Positions 32,513-48,184 of a DNA stretch of 64,000 bases are shown here, in pieces. The first letter of the stretch is position 1. Every line of letters begins with the position of its first letter. The notes beneath the pieces were generated by a model. That model worked only from the letters and a program-made list of their open reading frames with translations, ran no database searches and was not told where the DNA came from. This stretch comes from Zonotrichia leucophrys gambelii (taxonomy: Eukaryota > Chordata > Aves > Passeriformes > Passerellidae), in NCBI RefSeq assembly GCF_028769735.1, contig NC_088176.1, forward strand, positions 20,645,501 to 20,709,500, in the 5' to 3' direction. Both the position numbers and the translations under genes were made by a program.

Positions 32513-35500
32513 GTAGGTGTAGAATAAATTAGCCCACAATTGCTTTAACAGCAATGTTGGGGAACCAAACACTATGGCAGCTGTAAGTTGCAAAGAAACG
32601 GCTAAACATGTTTATTCAAATGCATTGATGATTTAAGTTTTTAAAAAAAGGTGATTTTTAAAAATTCTATTACTTATGGGTATCTCTTGAGTTAAAAAGC
32701 ATGAACCCAGCAAGGGAGTAGGTTAAGATCAGATTTTCCATTATGCTTTTTTTCCCCATCTCCTCTGCATGTGTCTTCTTCAGCTGAAGTCAAATTCAGA
32801 AATGGTATTTATGTTGCATCATTTTTCAAACAACTATTTTACCAAATATAAAAGACATCCTAAAGAATCTCACATGAAACAAAAAAGAAAATCCTCTCCA
32901 AATCCTGTTTGTCCAGATTATGTCCCAATGAATAAAACAGCAGGACTTGAAATTGTTCTTCAGGGTCAATCCCAAATATTCAGCCCTCACCTCAATGCCA
33001 GCAGCTCCCACAGAATCTGCCAGGAACCATGCACTCATTCCAGAAGCAGAATCTGGCAATTTGCTTTTACCCTAAAGTCCAGTTTGCTGTGAAATAGAAA
33101 TATATCGCAGCAAAATCGAACTCCTGCAAAGACAAGAGATTCAGAACTACAAAATGCCCAATTATGAATTTCTTCTGCAGTTTATTTTGCAAACATTTGC
33201 AAGTCATAGTTCCAAGGCTAGGCTGCAGCTCTAGCAAGAGGCTGACGAGGAACTGAACTGTGGTAGCAATAGTGTTCTTCCTCTGAAGAGCCCCTCGGGG
33301 CCTTTCCTCACTGACACCGGACAGGTCTCATGCTCCCAGTGGTGACTCCCTCCATCAGAGCTCAGCTTACGCACTCTCACACCTCTGCCTCAGTCTGCAT
33401 TCCGTGCATTGGCAGGGCTGGGATTCTCCTCTTTGCTGTGCCTTGTCCGTGGCATTGCAGAAGGAGCAGAAGTGGCAGCAGTGCACATTTTCTGGGCAGC
33501 TGCCTGCAGCTCTGTGCTTTCCCACAAACACATGAACCCATGACACGACCTTGAGCACACCAGATGCACAAAGCTCACAATCCCTCATGAGCTGGAGTCC
33601 CGTGAGTCAGAAGCAATATCTGCTGAAAGATTCCTGCTTGGAGCAGTGACCGAGTGAGCACAGGGAATAGAATTCAACAAATCTCTTCATGGCTAATTAG
33701 ACTGTGCTTGCACTCAAGTGGAATCTACCAGAAGCAAACAGCCAACATTGCCAGTTCATGGGGACTGGTAACAAGTCAACAACTAGACTGTAACTTTCCT
33801 CTGCTCCAAGCAACAAATGGAGCTCAAACACTGAGGGAGGAAAGCCTGTGGGTCCAGCTTTGCTTCTGAGACTGAATGAGATTGGAAGCCCTGCACATCA
33901 TGAAAAGCCAGATAACTCATCTCCTCTGCTTCTCAAAGCCATGACTGAATCAAAAGGCTGCACCTTGTGTAGGTTCTCATCTGTATTCCCATTCCATTTC
34001 AAGGCATACTGAAAGACTATTCAGTAAGAACTAATTATGCTTATAAATCACATCCTTTACTGACGTAATTACACAACTTAAGCATTAACTTTCTGCACTG
34101 GGCCTTCATGCTGTTGGTTACTTCATTTTGTGACATATTCCTAGCACACATGGAAATACAAAATAAAAAAAGCTGAAAACCATAAACTCAGGGAAGCCAC
34201 ATTAATTTATGCATCCATCTGGTAAGCCCTGCTATTGTTTCTCACATGGTACTTAGCAGACAACAATTATTTTCTAGGTTCAAACCACTTCATTATTTCA
34301 TTAGCACTTATGCTGATTAATTAAAATGTCTTGTCAAAAAGCATGAAAGCATAAATTCTGTTAAATAGGGAATTTATTATCATCATCACAGTCTAAAATT
34401 GATGCCTTGATTGAATTTCCTGCAAAAGCTGCACTAGTAATCAAAGTGAACAATATTACAACATCATCTATTCTGTACCTGGCTGGTTGCTTGTATGTTC
34501 AGAAGGAAATGAAGCTTAGTGCTGTATGAAGAAAGAAAACTCACTAAAACAGGCAATTCCAACAATAAGGAAATGTGCAGGAGATGAGTCTTCATTTGGA
34601 ATCTGTAAGGGCAGTTAAAGCATTAAAAATGGCATATTGGTTGTGAAGATAGATATTAATGTAAAGACATTCTGACACTCGTGGTTAGCCATAAGTAACT
34701 TTTTTAAATTGAAAAAAAACCAGATAAAACACATATAAACCAAAAGGAATGAGGTACTTAGATTTCTTGAGTGGTTGTTCTTGTGTTGGGACTACAAGAC
34801 TTTATACCAACAACCAAAGCAAGCTCTGAGTGTGAAAGCTGTCCTCACTTTCCTTCAGCAGACATTGATCTCAGTGGACTTAGGGTAACAACAGTTTTGG
34901 AAACAGCTATGATGCAAACCCACATGATGACAGGAAGGCAAACCATGCCAGAAGATGATGTGCAGCAGACATGTGATATTTTTTTCTATTGTCTGTATAT
35001 AAAGAAATGAAAGGGTGTTTCTGCATCCCTGACCTTGACAAAGGAAACCTTAGAGTCCTTCCTAACATAACTTTGTGAGGGTGTCACCAAGCTGCTAAAT
35101 GCTTGTTATCATACTGGGAAAGATCATGGCACAGCAATTAACTGAATGGTGTTTGTCACCTGGTGCTTGTGTGTCAAGTATAGGAAATAAAATTAGGTTC
35201 CCATTTTGAACCTGCAATGTTCTGTCCTCCTTCACCTCAGCATCTTTCATGGCCAGAGATAAGACTTGATTGAAAACAAGCAGCCTAGTCAACAAGAATC
35301 CTGTACTGCAGAACAAGATAAATAGGTTTTCTGTGAATTACCACTGGTATTTAACGGGGTCTTTAATTAGAAATGATACCACTCATCCAAAGTGGAATAA
35401 GAAAAGCTATGAGAACTTGTAATGAAAATTGTTGTTTAACTCAGATCCCAGAGTCAAAGGATTTAAGCTTTCACCCACAAGAAAAATTGCATTCCTCATG

Positions 35501-38500
35501 GCTGGAGAGAAAAAGTAAAATCATGACTCAGATGTTTCCTTAAACAACAGAAAGAAAAAAGTGAAAAAAGACCCATGGATCACACAAAAGAAGCCTGTGA
35601 TTTTACAGGATGGTGGGGAAGGGGAGAGGAGGGATTTGCACACAAGATTACCATCCTTGAATCCTGTATAACTGTATTTGTGATGGAGTGTATTTTAAAG
35701 ATCATCCACAGGGAAGCTTAAGCAAACAGAAAACAAATCTGAATGGCTCTAAGATTGCTAACATTTGCATTTCACTTTCACATGCTGACCAAAATGAAAA
35801 CAACACAGAACTAGGCCAGCATATTTAATTCTGCCTTGCAGAATCTTTCAAGATCCCAAAATTATTTTCCCTCTGCAATGGTAGCAGGAAAATAATTTCC
35901 ATACTTTTGCAACAACACAAGGGTTCAGGACAATCTGAATTCCTGCTCTAATATTTGAATATAGATTATGAATATTTACTGTGAATTTTCATCCTACACA
36001 ATTCTAAATATGGTAGAGCATGGTTTTAAATGGGCTTTTTCACACACCATGTCTGTAGCCCTACTTTTCAAGCTGTAGCCAACCAGGAGGCTATAATTCA
36101 GTCTTTAAATATCTCCTGCCTATGTCTAAGAATGCTCACATTAACCAGTAATTGTACTGAAAAACTAATTTCCACAAATTAGATCTACATATCAGCAATA
36201 TTACCGCTGTCTTTTAAGAATATTTTTTCTTCATGTGGAAGTAAGTTTTAAGTCCTAGAAGAAAAGCTTCTTTTCTAGGCTTGTATGTAGCAAGGAGGAT
36301 GCAGAAGACTTCCACATCAGTGATTGCTCCTGCATTGAAATGCCAGCTTGGAAAGACCCAGTACCTAATCACCAGAATCTACCAGGATAACACATGAAAA
36401 TATGAAAGAATGATGTATTTTCTTTCCTCTTTTTGGCTAGGCACATTTCACTTGACTGACTCTGTATTCAGAGTGACCAGGCTGAACAGAAAGCTGAGAA
36501 TTTTAGCCAGAGTGAAGACACACACTTCCATATAACTGCACTGCTTCCAGCAGCCAAGCTAAATTGCCCAGGTCTAGCAGGGCACCTCCATGCAGCAAGA
36601 CACAGGATCTGGTGTGCATTGAGTAAGTACCAGTTATGAGAGAAAAAAACCCACAAAAATCTTCCTCTTACAACAACCTCACTTGCTCATGAGTGGCTGA
36701 AATAGCATTTTCAGTTAGATGGGGCAGGATGAACATCTTTGGTGGTTTTGGGCACATAGTCAAAGTATTCTAAAAACGTAACAAACATGAAAGGTTACCT
36801 TGAAAGCAAACAGCAGCAGCCAGTCCGCTACTAAGCCACAAAAGTACATCCATTAAGGATCTTGTAATGTCTTATTTGGAAAGCTGGTAAGTGCCAAATC
36901 AATGAAGATATAATTTTAGATCACTGAGTAAGAATGCAGCAAAAATATCCTTGTCATTTTTTTAAAAACCAGGCAAATTCTTAAAAATAGAAATAAGTAC
37001 TGTTTGCTGTTTTATACCAAGATGCCAACTTTTGAGTAATTTATATGCAGCATCAGATCACAAAGAATTTCACAATTCCACAATGAAGATGAAGTAGAAA
37101 CTGAAAACTTAATTAAATGCATTGCATCTAACAGCAATGAAAGTAATGTACATGAGGGGTCTTTCCTCGTTCATGGCCCTGCAGAAGAAAGCAAGAACAC
37201 TCTGTCTGCATCATCAGCCTCCAAAAACTTCTCCGAGAGATGAGGACCCAGATGGATTCCACAGAACCATCATCTGTCCGTGCTCTATTCTTCCAGCCAC
37301 AAAACTGCTCCTTGCCAAGGTAAAACAGAACAAGTCCTCTGGCACAACTGCAACAAGTAAGGAATAGATTCTTTGTGATTTCCTGACCTCAGCCATGATT
37401 TTCCCCTCATCAGATGGCACAGTTTTAGGGTTACTCTGACCAGCATTATGAAAAAGCCCCAGATGGTTTTTACAGCTTTCAGAAAAGCACTTTGCCTTAT
37501 CCTGGCACAGCCATTGTGCCAGTATCTGAGAAAGCTGTGATGTAAAGCTGACTGTTGTTTTTGCAGCAATAACATTTGCCAATATTTACTCAAGGAAGAG
37601 GAGTGGCAGATGGTTACGAATGAGTCATTGGTAAATAATGCAAGAACATTTTTTAGCTCACCCGGAAGTAATCCCTTGGGATTGCTGAAGATCTCTAGGA
37701 GAGAGACAACATCAATTTCATGAACATAGATTTAAGGAGAGTCTTAGCAAATTCAGAGGTAGAATTTTGATTTGGAGTAAATTTTATACTGCTTCTTTGT
37801 CTCATCGTCATCTATGTTTCCAAATAATTTTTAGTAACTATATTTGCAAATGTTTGTAGTACTTGAAGTCAGTGTTCCTGAAAGCTCAAATCAGGCTCCG
37901 TAGCATCATTACCTCATAAATAATTTTCTACATATAAGTGAGTGTAATGCTTTTATTCCTCCCTAAATTAGACATTGCAACACATGCACACTCAAAATCA
38001 GACATAATAGCAGCTGAACCACTGAGAGGAGTAAGCAATTTTTCAATGTAGTGTGACTCAAACCTTAAATAAGAAAACTCTTATAGGGCCAATATTATTT
38101 TCTGTTGAAGTGCATTCATTTTCTGTCCTCCACTGCCATGGTGTAGCTATTGCTTGTGGATTCAGGCTTAAGGGAGCATAAGCAAATAGTCAGAAAATCT
38201 GAAATAAATCTACATGAGTCAACACTTAGGGAGTAGATTTTTCTGGGAGCCTCCATTCATTGTGACAGAAAGATTTCAAAAGGAAGGCAAGTGAAGGCAA
38301 GGCTAGACAAATAAAATGTCAATCATGATTCTTTTTTGGAAGCACAGTATATCTCATGAACATGCCTTCATTCCACTTCCTTCCTCCACCCTTGCCTTTA
38401 AGCCCCATCCACGAGGGGCTCAGCTGTGTGCTGCACTTCCCATACACCCAGCACCATCTCTAACCACAGCAATCACCCAGCCACCACATGGCTCAGTCAC

Positions 38501-38670
38501 TTCCTTCCAGCCTTGTGCCTTACCAACAGGATAGATCCACACAACAGAAGCATTTGCAGCAATTTTCAGAACCAACAGAAAAACAAGTTTATCTAATTGG
38601 TCATTGAAGGAGGTAGTAAAGTTTCTCAAAAGCTGAAACATTCCTTCTTTTAGACTTCTCCTCCTCATTT

Positions 38671-38698
38671 GTCAGAAGAGCTTCAGTCAGAAGAGCTT
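38671..38698. repeat. 13-bp near-tandem duplication
   Basis: GTCAGAAGAGCTT occurs at 38671-38683 and 38686-38698, separated by two bases. Confidence 0.9.
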
Positions 38699-41600
38699 TA
38701 GATCTGAAATTTGGTGCAGCTGCTGCCTAGCAGCATGTACACAAGGCAGCAACAAAAAGGAGTTCTGCTGGTGCCTAGAAAGCCCCAGCTCAGCATAAAG
38801 TCATTGTAAACTTAGCCAGATGAGCTAGCATTGCTCATCAGTCATCCAGAATTAGCATTGCACTGCTGAGTGGCTGAAAAACACAATGGCTCATTACCAG
38901 ACAATATATAAAATCAGAGCTGACAAATAGAATCTGAATTTTTCCTACAATCAGAATTGAAACATTGTATTCTACAGGTCATAAGGTGCACCAGTGCTAT
39001 AAGAGCACCCAGCAACTAAAGAGTTTTATCGACTCTATTCTTTTTTGCCAGGACTAACACCTCACACAGCAAGAAATCTTTAGCCATTGGTGAGCAACAG
39101 AAATCATGAAGAAAAACAACAAACTGCAGCTCTGTTTCACTGCTTGTTGGTTTTTTTTTTAGTTTCCTTTACTGATCCTATCTATCAGCTTTAATCTGAC
39201 ATTTCTGTACAGGCAAATCTCTCATGTGCAAGTGCCACACACCCTTATTTGCTGTCTCATGCTTGCCTTTCTCTATGAAATGGAAGTAGAGCTCCTTCTA
39301 CAAGCATTAAGCCTCCAATCAGACAATAACCACATCACAACTTTATTCTGAGGATCTGGAGGACAATGTCACTTAGAATTATTGTGCTGATTCATCAATG
39401 TGAAAAACAGTATCTCCTAATCAAGAAAAAAATGTATTTCCCAAACTATGAATATTATTTTGAAATTTTTCAGCTTACAATGTCCAAGTATGCTCAAATT
39501 TCTCCCCTCAAAACCACTCTCCCTATTGGTAATTGTATCTTTCTCTAGATAACTAGGAAATTACAGCTTACTGGGTACTAAGCAAATTACTGTACAGATA
39601 GGGCTCTGGTTGGAGAGACAGAAATAGTGATATATTTGCTTTAGAGTTGCCTAGCACTTGCCATTGACCACCATGACATGGTGATTAGTGTACAACCTAA
39701 TTTATCAGCCAGATGTTCCAGGTTGGAATTCTGTACTTTGTAATGTGTGCTCTAAAAACGCTGTATTTAACTGCTGTTATTACCTGCCAGACAATAGTTT
39801 GAAATTTTAAAGAGCAGTAAATACCTAAATCATCAAGAACAAGTAAAGACATTATCATTAATTTAAAAATATGTCTATTTAAACATCCATTCCTACAGAG
39901 CAAAATGTAGTCAGGTAGGTTGCTAAAAACTGCTAGATAGTGATCACAAGGCCACATGTGTTACATCCTGTTGAGACTCCAGCAGATGTTATTTGCAAAG
40001 TGCCCCTGACAGCCCAGCACCATTACCAGTACAATTTGCAAAGGTGCTGTGTTATAAAAAGCTACAATTTATAGCAACCACGTGCAACAGAATGATGCCA
40101 GTTCCCCATCACCACAGTAAACCCACCTAATTTCAGCAGTGCTTGTCACAATAAGGATTCCAAATATGACTTTGAATAGAAACCTAAGAAATTTTGGCTA
40201 GTCTGTGTCCTGCCTATTCCCCTTTTATTTCTGTTCACTTGGTTGGGAGATGGAAACAAGAAGCAGTGCTGTGGCCTGCATCAGTAACTAATACAAGAGT
40301 TGCACTTCTGATGCAAATAATTTTATAGTAAAATGAAACACTATGCAAAGAGAAATTACACTAGTGAAGAAAGTTAGGAAAAGGTTTCAGTCAGAGTTCT
40401 ATAAAGAACATTATAGTCCAAGAAAAACCAAAATAATAACAAAAAGAAGAAAGTTATGTTCTGTTACAGTGTGGTCACTAGGAAAAACATATGAGGGGCA
40501 GAAGTGAGAAAGACCAATAAATCAAACCTTTTGCTTTGCTACAAATGATTTCTAAAGCTTTTTTCTCACTCTGGCACAACAGACAGGCTTTTAATTTAAA
40601 GTGTATAAGCTAAATATGTACTTCAAAGCTGTCCATCTCTATGGCATTTGGATGGCTTTTGAGAAATACACCATTAAAGCAAAATCACTGCTCAGGTCAC
40701 TGCCTTCCTGGTGTGTTCAAAACTATCCCAGTCATCAGCAGAGAACATCCAAGGGCTAGAGCAGCAGAAAGACTCTTTTTATCAGGGAGAAAGAGACATC
40801 TGAACAGACTGTACATAATGTCACACAGCCAACACCTTGCAATCTGGGGCCTGCTGTCTTCAGGGCAGAGAAAGTTAAAGGAAGACAAAATATTTCCAGT
40901 AACAATTAATAAATCAGAACTGGTCATAATTAAATGGCTGACACTTTGATAGATCTACAGTTTGACACACTACAAACATACTTTGATAGTGTAGCTAAAA
41001 CATGGGAGAGTTTTAGTTCTAAGATTTTAGCAGTGAGAAAATGCAAGACTCACATTCCTGGGTGGGCCAGATGACTGCTGAAAATTACTGTATGTGGTAA
41101 TTCAATTGAAACATTACTACTGGGGTAGGGGAAAACAAAAGTTCTGGAAAAGCCTTTTCTTCACTAGAAAAGACAGAAAAAACATTTCAGTGTACCATTG
41201 ACCAAATGAACCACCACTTCCCTGCCATCCTTCCCCTGGCTGCATTCTGTTTTCTAAGAATTACCAAGATTTAAAAAAAGAAAGAGGAACCTGAACAACT
41301 GAAACAAGTTTGTGTTTGTACTTAAAATGCCAGTATGTCTAGACCCATTCATTCAGAATGGCCTCAAACTTAATGTACTGGTTCTGGTTTCTGTAATTCA
41401 TGTTTACAAAACATGAACATTTCCCAGCTGTATTACAACTTTTTCAAGGCAGGGTTACACCAAAAATCCTTTGATTCTTGACTCTGAAACTGCATCATAA
41501 TAAAGCATCTCATTGGTTGTCCACAAAACTGTGATTTCAGAGTTTTGCACTAACTAGAGTTTGGAATAAAGTCAACAAGATATGAAAAATATTTCTGTGC

Positions 41601-44600
41601 ATTTATGGGCTTGGGTCAGGAGAGTAAACAAATGAACTCATAGATCCTTGCCATGTGAGCTGGAGACTGCTGTGCTGGGCACCAGGAGTGAGGGTGCCCT
41701 CTCTAAAGCTGATGGGGAGGGTTTGCTGGCTGCCCCAATGGAGGCATTCAGAGCATTTTAGAGACTTCCCTACAGTTCAGTCTTTGATTTGAGACATTGA
41801 AAAAATTACCCTCTCCTTTCCTTGGAGTAAGTGACCTGTGCAGTGTACCTCAACATTTTTCCACTTCTCTCCATGCCTTGTACTAAGAAATATCCTGTTT
41901 TTCTACACAGGATAAGCATTGTGCCTGCTCTGCCATAATGCCTGTCTGAAGGCAAGAAGAAGAACTGGCATGGGCAGGGCATCCCTAATCAGCTCAAACC
42001 TTCTGCCTCTTGCCTCCAAGCCACCAGCTCTTCTATTTCTGTACAAGTGTCATGCCCTCTGATGCCATAACACAGCTGTGCTGCCTTGCTTGGGTCTCCA
42101 GATGCTTCATATTTGTGGTCTGTCTGTTACACTGGCTAACAGCCCATTTCCTCAAGGAAACATCAGCCTGATGAAAATGCAAATATTTGGGGATATATGC
42201 AGTTGCATTATATGCCCACATTAGCATGTGCACTCCTGTGATATCTCAAATTTTAAAAAAACATTGTATTTTGCTTGAATAGTATATTTCATAAGCTTGT
42301 CAGTATAAACAATGATGTTTGATAGGTACTTTTCATTTGCAAAATGAAATATGTAGTACTGCATTTAGAATTAAATACATAATAATAACTAAAGGCAATA
42401 AAAAGCTCAAATTCTATCATGAGTATTATTGACACTTGGCAACAGTACGGAAGTTTAAAAAGCAATATTATTCATATGACATCATTGCAGAGGCATTAAA
42501 CACACCAGAAATGGAAGAAGAGGTGGGTACTATATTTTTCCCCAGTCAATCACAAGAAGTGGATTAAAACACTGACAAACACCCTTGTTTAGAACTTAGA
42601 GCATCCTTCAAAGCATCCTACCACAGAAGTCTCTAGTAGCCCATGTGTGCTACAGAAGGTTATTCTTCAGCACCAAAGACTAGACTTATTTTCCTCTGCT
42701 GTTACAGTGGGCATCCCAACCCACCCACCCCCAGAGCACCTTGCATACAATGTTCTCTCTTTTACAGAAAATGGATTTTTGTGTCTGCTTTAGTCATGAC
42801 ACATAGAAAAGGACAAACAAATTTCTGCTTGGGAGTTCCTGATAAAAACTGCCTGCATTCATATGACACTGTACTTGACAGCAGTCACCTGCTTTTAGGA
42901 CATGCCAGAATTACTGTGCATGCATAGCTGTTTCACTCAACATTTTCCAGAATGCCTGTGACAGCAGGCTCAGGGTTTCTGGAAGTCCAAACCTGAATCA
43001 GAGCTGTTGGGCACTTACAGCATTGTTCACCTCAGGAATTTCACATATAATTGCATTTTGCTTACTTGGAAAAAGCAAAACAGGACAGAGTTGTTATATT
43101 TTTAATTATGTGTTACTTTCAGGTAAAAATAGAATTACCATTTTTAGCTGTGTATTTCATCCACACACCAAAAAGTTCAGTACACAGTCAGATCCTTTGC
43201 ATACAGATGATGCTATTCTCAGTGCTGAAATATTTATTTACATGTGGACATGCTTGCTTACATTAGTTTAAAATCAGCTGGAAAAAAGTGCAAAGTAACA
43301 GAAAATAGAGAAAAGTATAAGTAAAAGAAAACAGAGACATTCAAGAAACTTCTCCAGGGCACACAGCAAGACAGTGTCAATGCTGGAGTCCTAAGACTCG
43401 CCATTTCTTTTATTTGGATCTCGCAGCTCAAGAAGAATATGCTTTTATCTCTCAGCTCAAAAAATTGTAGACTCAATTCAAAATAATTCATACTATCCTC
43501 TACCTATTATCAGGTTTTCCACTGTACAAGTTGTTCAAAGATTTGGAATTACCTAGCTGTCTTAGCAGTGATTCATAAAAGCAACAAGAAAAATCATAAA
43601 TAGTAACAATTATGGTTGATATCATTTGGCACTGATGCCAGGAGGAGGCTGCCTGCCAAGGGGAACATTCCTTGCAAGTTAGTCCTACAATGTGCTGGCA
43701 GGCAGCAGCGCCTGGAACCAATCCGATGTTCTGCTTAGTCGGGCTGCCCCAGGGCACCAGCGAGACAGGGCAACATAGGGGTGTTTCAGGAAGCCCTCAG
43801 GGTGCATGGAAATGAGGGCATTCCCTCTTTTTCTGGACAAGGGAGGCTTTGTGATAAGTGGAAGCATTTTCTCAAAGTTTGTGGAGTAAGACACAGGAAG
43901 AAAAAAATCACACTGGAGAGGTCAGGCTCTGCTTCTCAGGAACTTGTTTGCATCTGTCAGCAAACCTTAAACTGAACTATTCTCTTTAATTCAAATACTG
44001 TGTTTCACAGAGAGGAAAGTGCCAAGTTTTTAGCATCCATCTGCACGATACAGCCAACAGCAAGCACAGAGGATTGTTTCAGGATTTAAAGGCTATTGTA
44101 GCTTTTGGACCTGTATGCATCATTGTGTACTGCAGGAGGAGGGGCAGTTGTCAGACAAGGGATTTAAAAGTAAAGCAAGTCCATGTTCAGTGCAGTTCTT
44201 TCTGGAACCCAAAAGGTTAAGGGTAATTCCTTTGAACTCTTGTCTTCCACCACAGAAACTACTGTGTTGAAGGCTGAACTGCCTTTCTATTTTTGATATT
44301 TCCTGATACATTTTTAATATCTGGTAAGACATAGGAATGTGTTTACCTAGGAATTTAGAAGCAGATTAAGAAGTAGATGGTCACCATGTCACCATACCAG
44401 AGTACAGCACTTATGTGAGTGCTTTAAAACACTTTATGAAGTTGTGAAAAAATTAAGTATCTTGCATTTCTTACTGTTCATGGTAGCTGTGAGTATTTTT
44501 ATTTCCCACTAAGCAAGCACAGAGTCCCTTATGCTAACATGTTCAGGCAATTTCAGATTCTCTCAGATACCATTTCCAGCATAATTGATTACTTTTAGCT

Positions 44601-47600
44601 CTCCATGACATTAAAAGAGTATTCTAAGAGCAATTTCCATGAGTAGCTGAAAGTTGTAATTTGTTCAGTAAAAGATGGCAACTTCTGTTGTTGAGAACTT
44701 CATGAAAACATGTATTATGTACTGTGACGCTCTGGATTTTCACTAAAACCAAGAAAAACAAAGGAAGAAAATAATCCCTTTCATGTCACTATCTATCTTT
44801 AAATTCAGCTGAATTAATGATCACCATCTTGATTCAGCAAGCTTTAAGACAAAGATGTGGATACATCTTTAGTATCACTGAAACTCTGTAGAACTCCCCA
44901 GATTTAATAACCACACTTACACTTTCTTTATTTATACTTTTTTTGGCTGTTGAAATCATCAAAGGCCTTGGTTTCAAGCTGAAACAAAGTAAGAACTGAA
45001 AAAAAGAAAAAAAGCTCACCATAAACAGAGAAGTAACTTTTGAGAAGTTTAGACACTTAGAGCTTGAAGTAGCTTGGTGCAGGGAACTCTCACTTTTCTG
45101 CAGGGTGCTAGTACAGAAACAGCGACCACTTGGATTGCCCAGGTCTGGAAGGAAGACTGCAGTGCCAAAGTCTGCTGAACATCTGAGAGCCCATGGCACA
45201 AAACTTTCTTCCACCATCTCAAAGCCTGTTTATATGAAGCACTGACTATTCTGAAGGCAGATACTTTATTCCATTACATTGCTATTGTCCAGTATCCCAG
45301 TCTCTAGTCATGTAACCTTGAAAAACATTAAATCCTTTCTCCTTTGTTGAAAGGACATTCTGCAAGCCCAGGTTTTATAGGTGGAGAATTCTTTTAAGCA
45401 ATACATCAGATAACTCCATGCTTCATGTCTTTTCCTAGAAAAGATGATTTTAATCTATGCAAGAAATATTCTTTAGTTATGAAGCACATCTATACCTGAA
45501 AAAAATACTAATGTATATGCTGGATGATGTTGCAAAAATCTTTGCTTTAAAAAATTTCTTTGCAGTTATCAGTACAATCTTAAACACAGGAAGAGCCTTG
45601 AAATGCTTTTTTAAGTCCTAAAACCAGAATATTTTAAGTGTCTGGATAGGGATGTAACTCTCTTAAGCCTAAAAAGACAAGGATTTAAAAAGACTGAATA
45701 GCTGAAAGGATTAGCAATGAAAGACAGACACTTTCACATATAAACTTGTCTGGGTTCATCTAAATACAACAGTTACTGAAGTCATCAAATTAAAAGAATG
45801 TTTGGTGGTTCACTGGAAGCAAGTCTGTGGCTCTCAGCCCAGTTTCTAAAGAAAAGATACTCATCAAAAACATGCCTCTATTAGGCATTCTGGCAAAGTG
45901 GGTGTTTCAGAAAAGACAAAGAAATGAAAATACTCGGAGCAGTTCTCTTACAATAAGATATATTAGTGGCAAGCATGTGGGGGGGCACAACCTCCCTTTT
46001 TTCAATTGAGGATATGCAAGGCAATCCATAATCCAATAAAAGCAGATTTTTATAGTATTACTAATGCAGATTTTTCTAAAAACTTGTAATGTATTCAGTA
46101 AGTGGGAAGGAGAGTTCATGTGATTCACCACTGAATTTTTCATTTCTAAACCTCAACCCTGTTTACACCACAATGGGACTTATCATTTGACATTGCTGCC
46201 AAGGGCTTTCTTTTCTACAGCCCTTCCCACAGAGCGGGACCTGAGCAAAGCTGGACTCCTTTCTCTCAGGAGCACACTGGGAATGCATTATGCTTTTATA
46301 AGCCACTGCTGTCCCACATTCCCAGGGGACAGTGGTGAGCCTCCAGTGCTCCAGCAGACACTGCTGACAAAGGCACTGAAGTCACTGTGTTGAGTATGGA
46401 CCAGAGCTGCCAAGCCAGGAGGGAATGCTGCTCACTGCCCATCCACGTGGGCTGAGGCAGGGGGAATTCCACAAGCGATCAAATCTCTTCTCCCTCAGCT
46501 AAGCAGCCATCAGACAAGACTTTAGCACTCAGTTACCAGCTCAAATGTCTTCATAACGCTCCTCAGTTTCCTGAGCATGCGTTTCTTCAAGGGTTAAAAA
46601 CAAAGCTAGACACTGGGAAAAAAAGCAAAATTTTCAGAGAAGCTACAAATAAATAATCTTTCCTCAAGCAAAAAATGAATGGAGAGAGAAATATACCTTT
46701 TTTCTTAGATTACTTTCCATATATAAGCATATGAAAGTCTAGAAATGTTTACAGAGCTGTAAACTTAGTGTGATCAGTAACCTCAAAATGAAAAGCTGCA
46801 TTTTCATGAAAAATATTCTTGCACACTGTTTTTCATCAAAGCACCTATGGACTTGATACTGGGTACTCTCTATTCATAAGCCAGTTCTCAAAGTGATCAA
46901 ATTAATTCTGTGCCTAGAAATCAAATCATGTCCTCGTGTAGGTGTTATGAAAGCACAAATGCATCCACATTATCAGACTGTTTGCGTCTTCTGCTTTAAA
47001 AATGGGGAGGGACATGGCACTCCAGAGCATTCCAGCTATAAATGCTTTCTGTATATCATTGCATGGTACACTTGCACTCACCAAACTCAGGCTGGGGGTA
47101 AAAATAACCCTCTCTTGAAGAGCAGACATTAAGTTATCTACTAGGGCTTCCACCTGTTAACATTTTTCAGAGAGGGGCCCTGTCTGGAAATAACTTTGTA
47201 TTTCATTATGAACTCTATGTGTTTATTGAACAGAACCAAGATGTGACTCATTGCTCTGAGCTGTGTAAATGCTAAACCTGCTTCAGCCATGGAGGCTCAG
47301 ATTTGTCTGAAAATAGACAGACATCACAGGTGGAGCAGAAAAGAGACAATAAAAATCTGGACTCTGGGTTTTTATTTTCCCTGTAAAAAATGCTGATGCT
47401 CTCTGGGTAATCTCAAGAAATATGCCATGATAAGGAGGACATCACATAGCAGGAGCAACATGCTCTACTTTCTAGAAGATAAGAAAATGTCTGTACAGAT
47501 CTCAGTTTAAGCCATCCTTCCCCCTCCTGCTGGTCACAAGATCATATCAGTGAGCACTGGGACAGTTACATTTGCTGATGACTCTATTTTAAAGTGAAAT

Positions 47601-47623
47601 AACACATTTTAAATTTGCATGAG

Positions 47624-47656
47624 GTGTATATGTGTGTGTATATATATATATATATA
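47624..47656. repeat. Compound (TG)n(TA)n microsatellite
   Basis: GTGTATATGTGTGTG followed by nine or more TA units. Likely polymorphic in length. Confidence 0.9.
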
Positions 47657-48159
47657 AAATTCTCAAATTTCTTCAGTGTTATGTCACAAGATTGTAGAAT
47701 TCCTTGAGTCAAACTTATCTGAATTTAAACATTATTTGGCTACAAGGGTCATAAAATCATGACACTTATATATCAGAAAAAATACTAACGATACTAATTC
47801 TGTTTAATGCAGAGATTGCCATTACCATTGAGACACGAGACAAAGAAATTATAATATTTTGGATAACTGTGCACACCAGTATTGGTTCTGCAAGAATCAG
47901 AAAAAAGGTGCAATACAGATGAAGATCACATGATGAGGTCTTACTCCTACCCTGATAATACTGTAGATAAGTTAAATGTATGTACACAGAAAAAGAGCCA
48001 CAGCAGTCTATAACTATCCATTTATGAGATCTGCTATGAAAATGTTTTGGGTTTGACATACAAGACTCCCTATCAAGGATGATACAGTAGGACTGGAGAG
48101 TGGGAAGAAGGATTTATTTACCTCAGGAATGGGGCAGCTCAAGAAAATATCCTAGCAGA

Positions 48160-48184
48160 TACAACTGCAAGGTACAACTGCAAG
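48160..48184. repeat. 12-bp duplication
   Basis: TACAACTGCAAG at 48160-48171 and again at 48173-48184, one base apart. Confidence 0.9.

Noticed and set aside
35521..35540. TGACTCA next to an ETS-like TTTCCTT 24 kb downstream of the PLAU start
   Set aside because: Resembles the PLAU AP-1/ETS enhancer logic, but such heptamers are expected several times by chance in 64 kb and nothing else marks the site.
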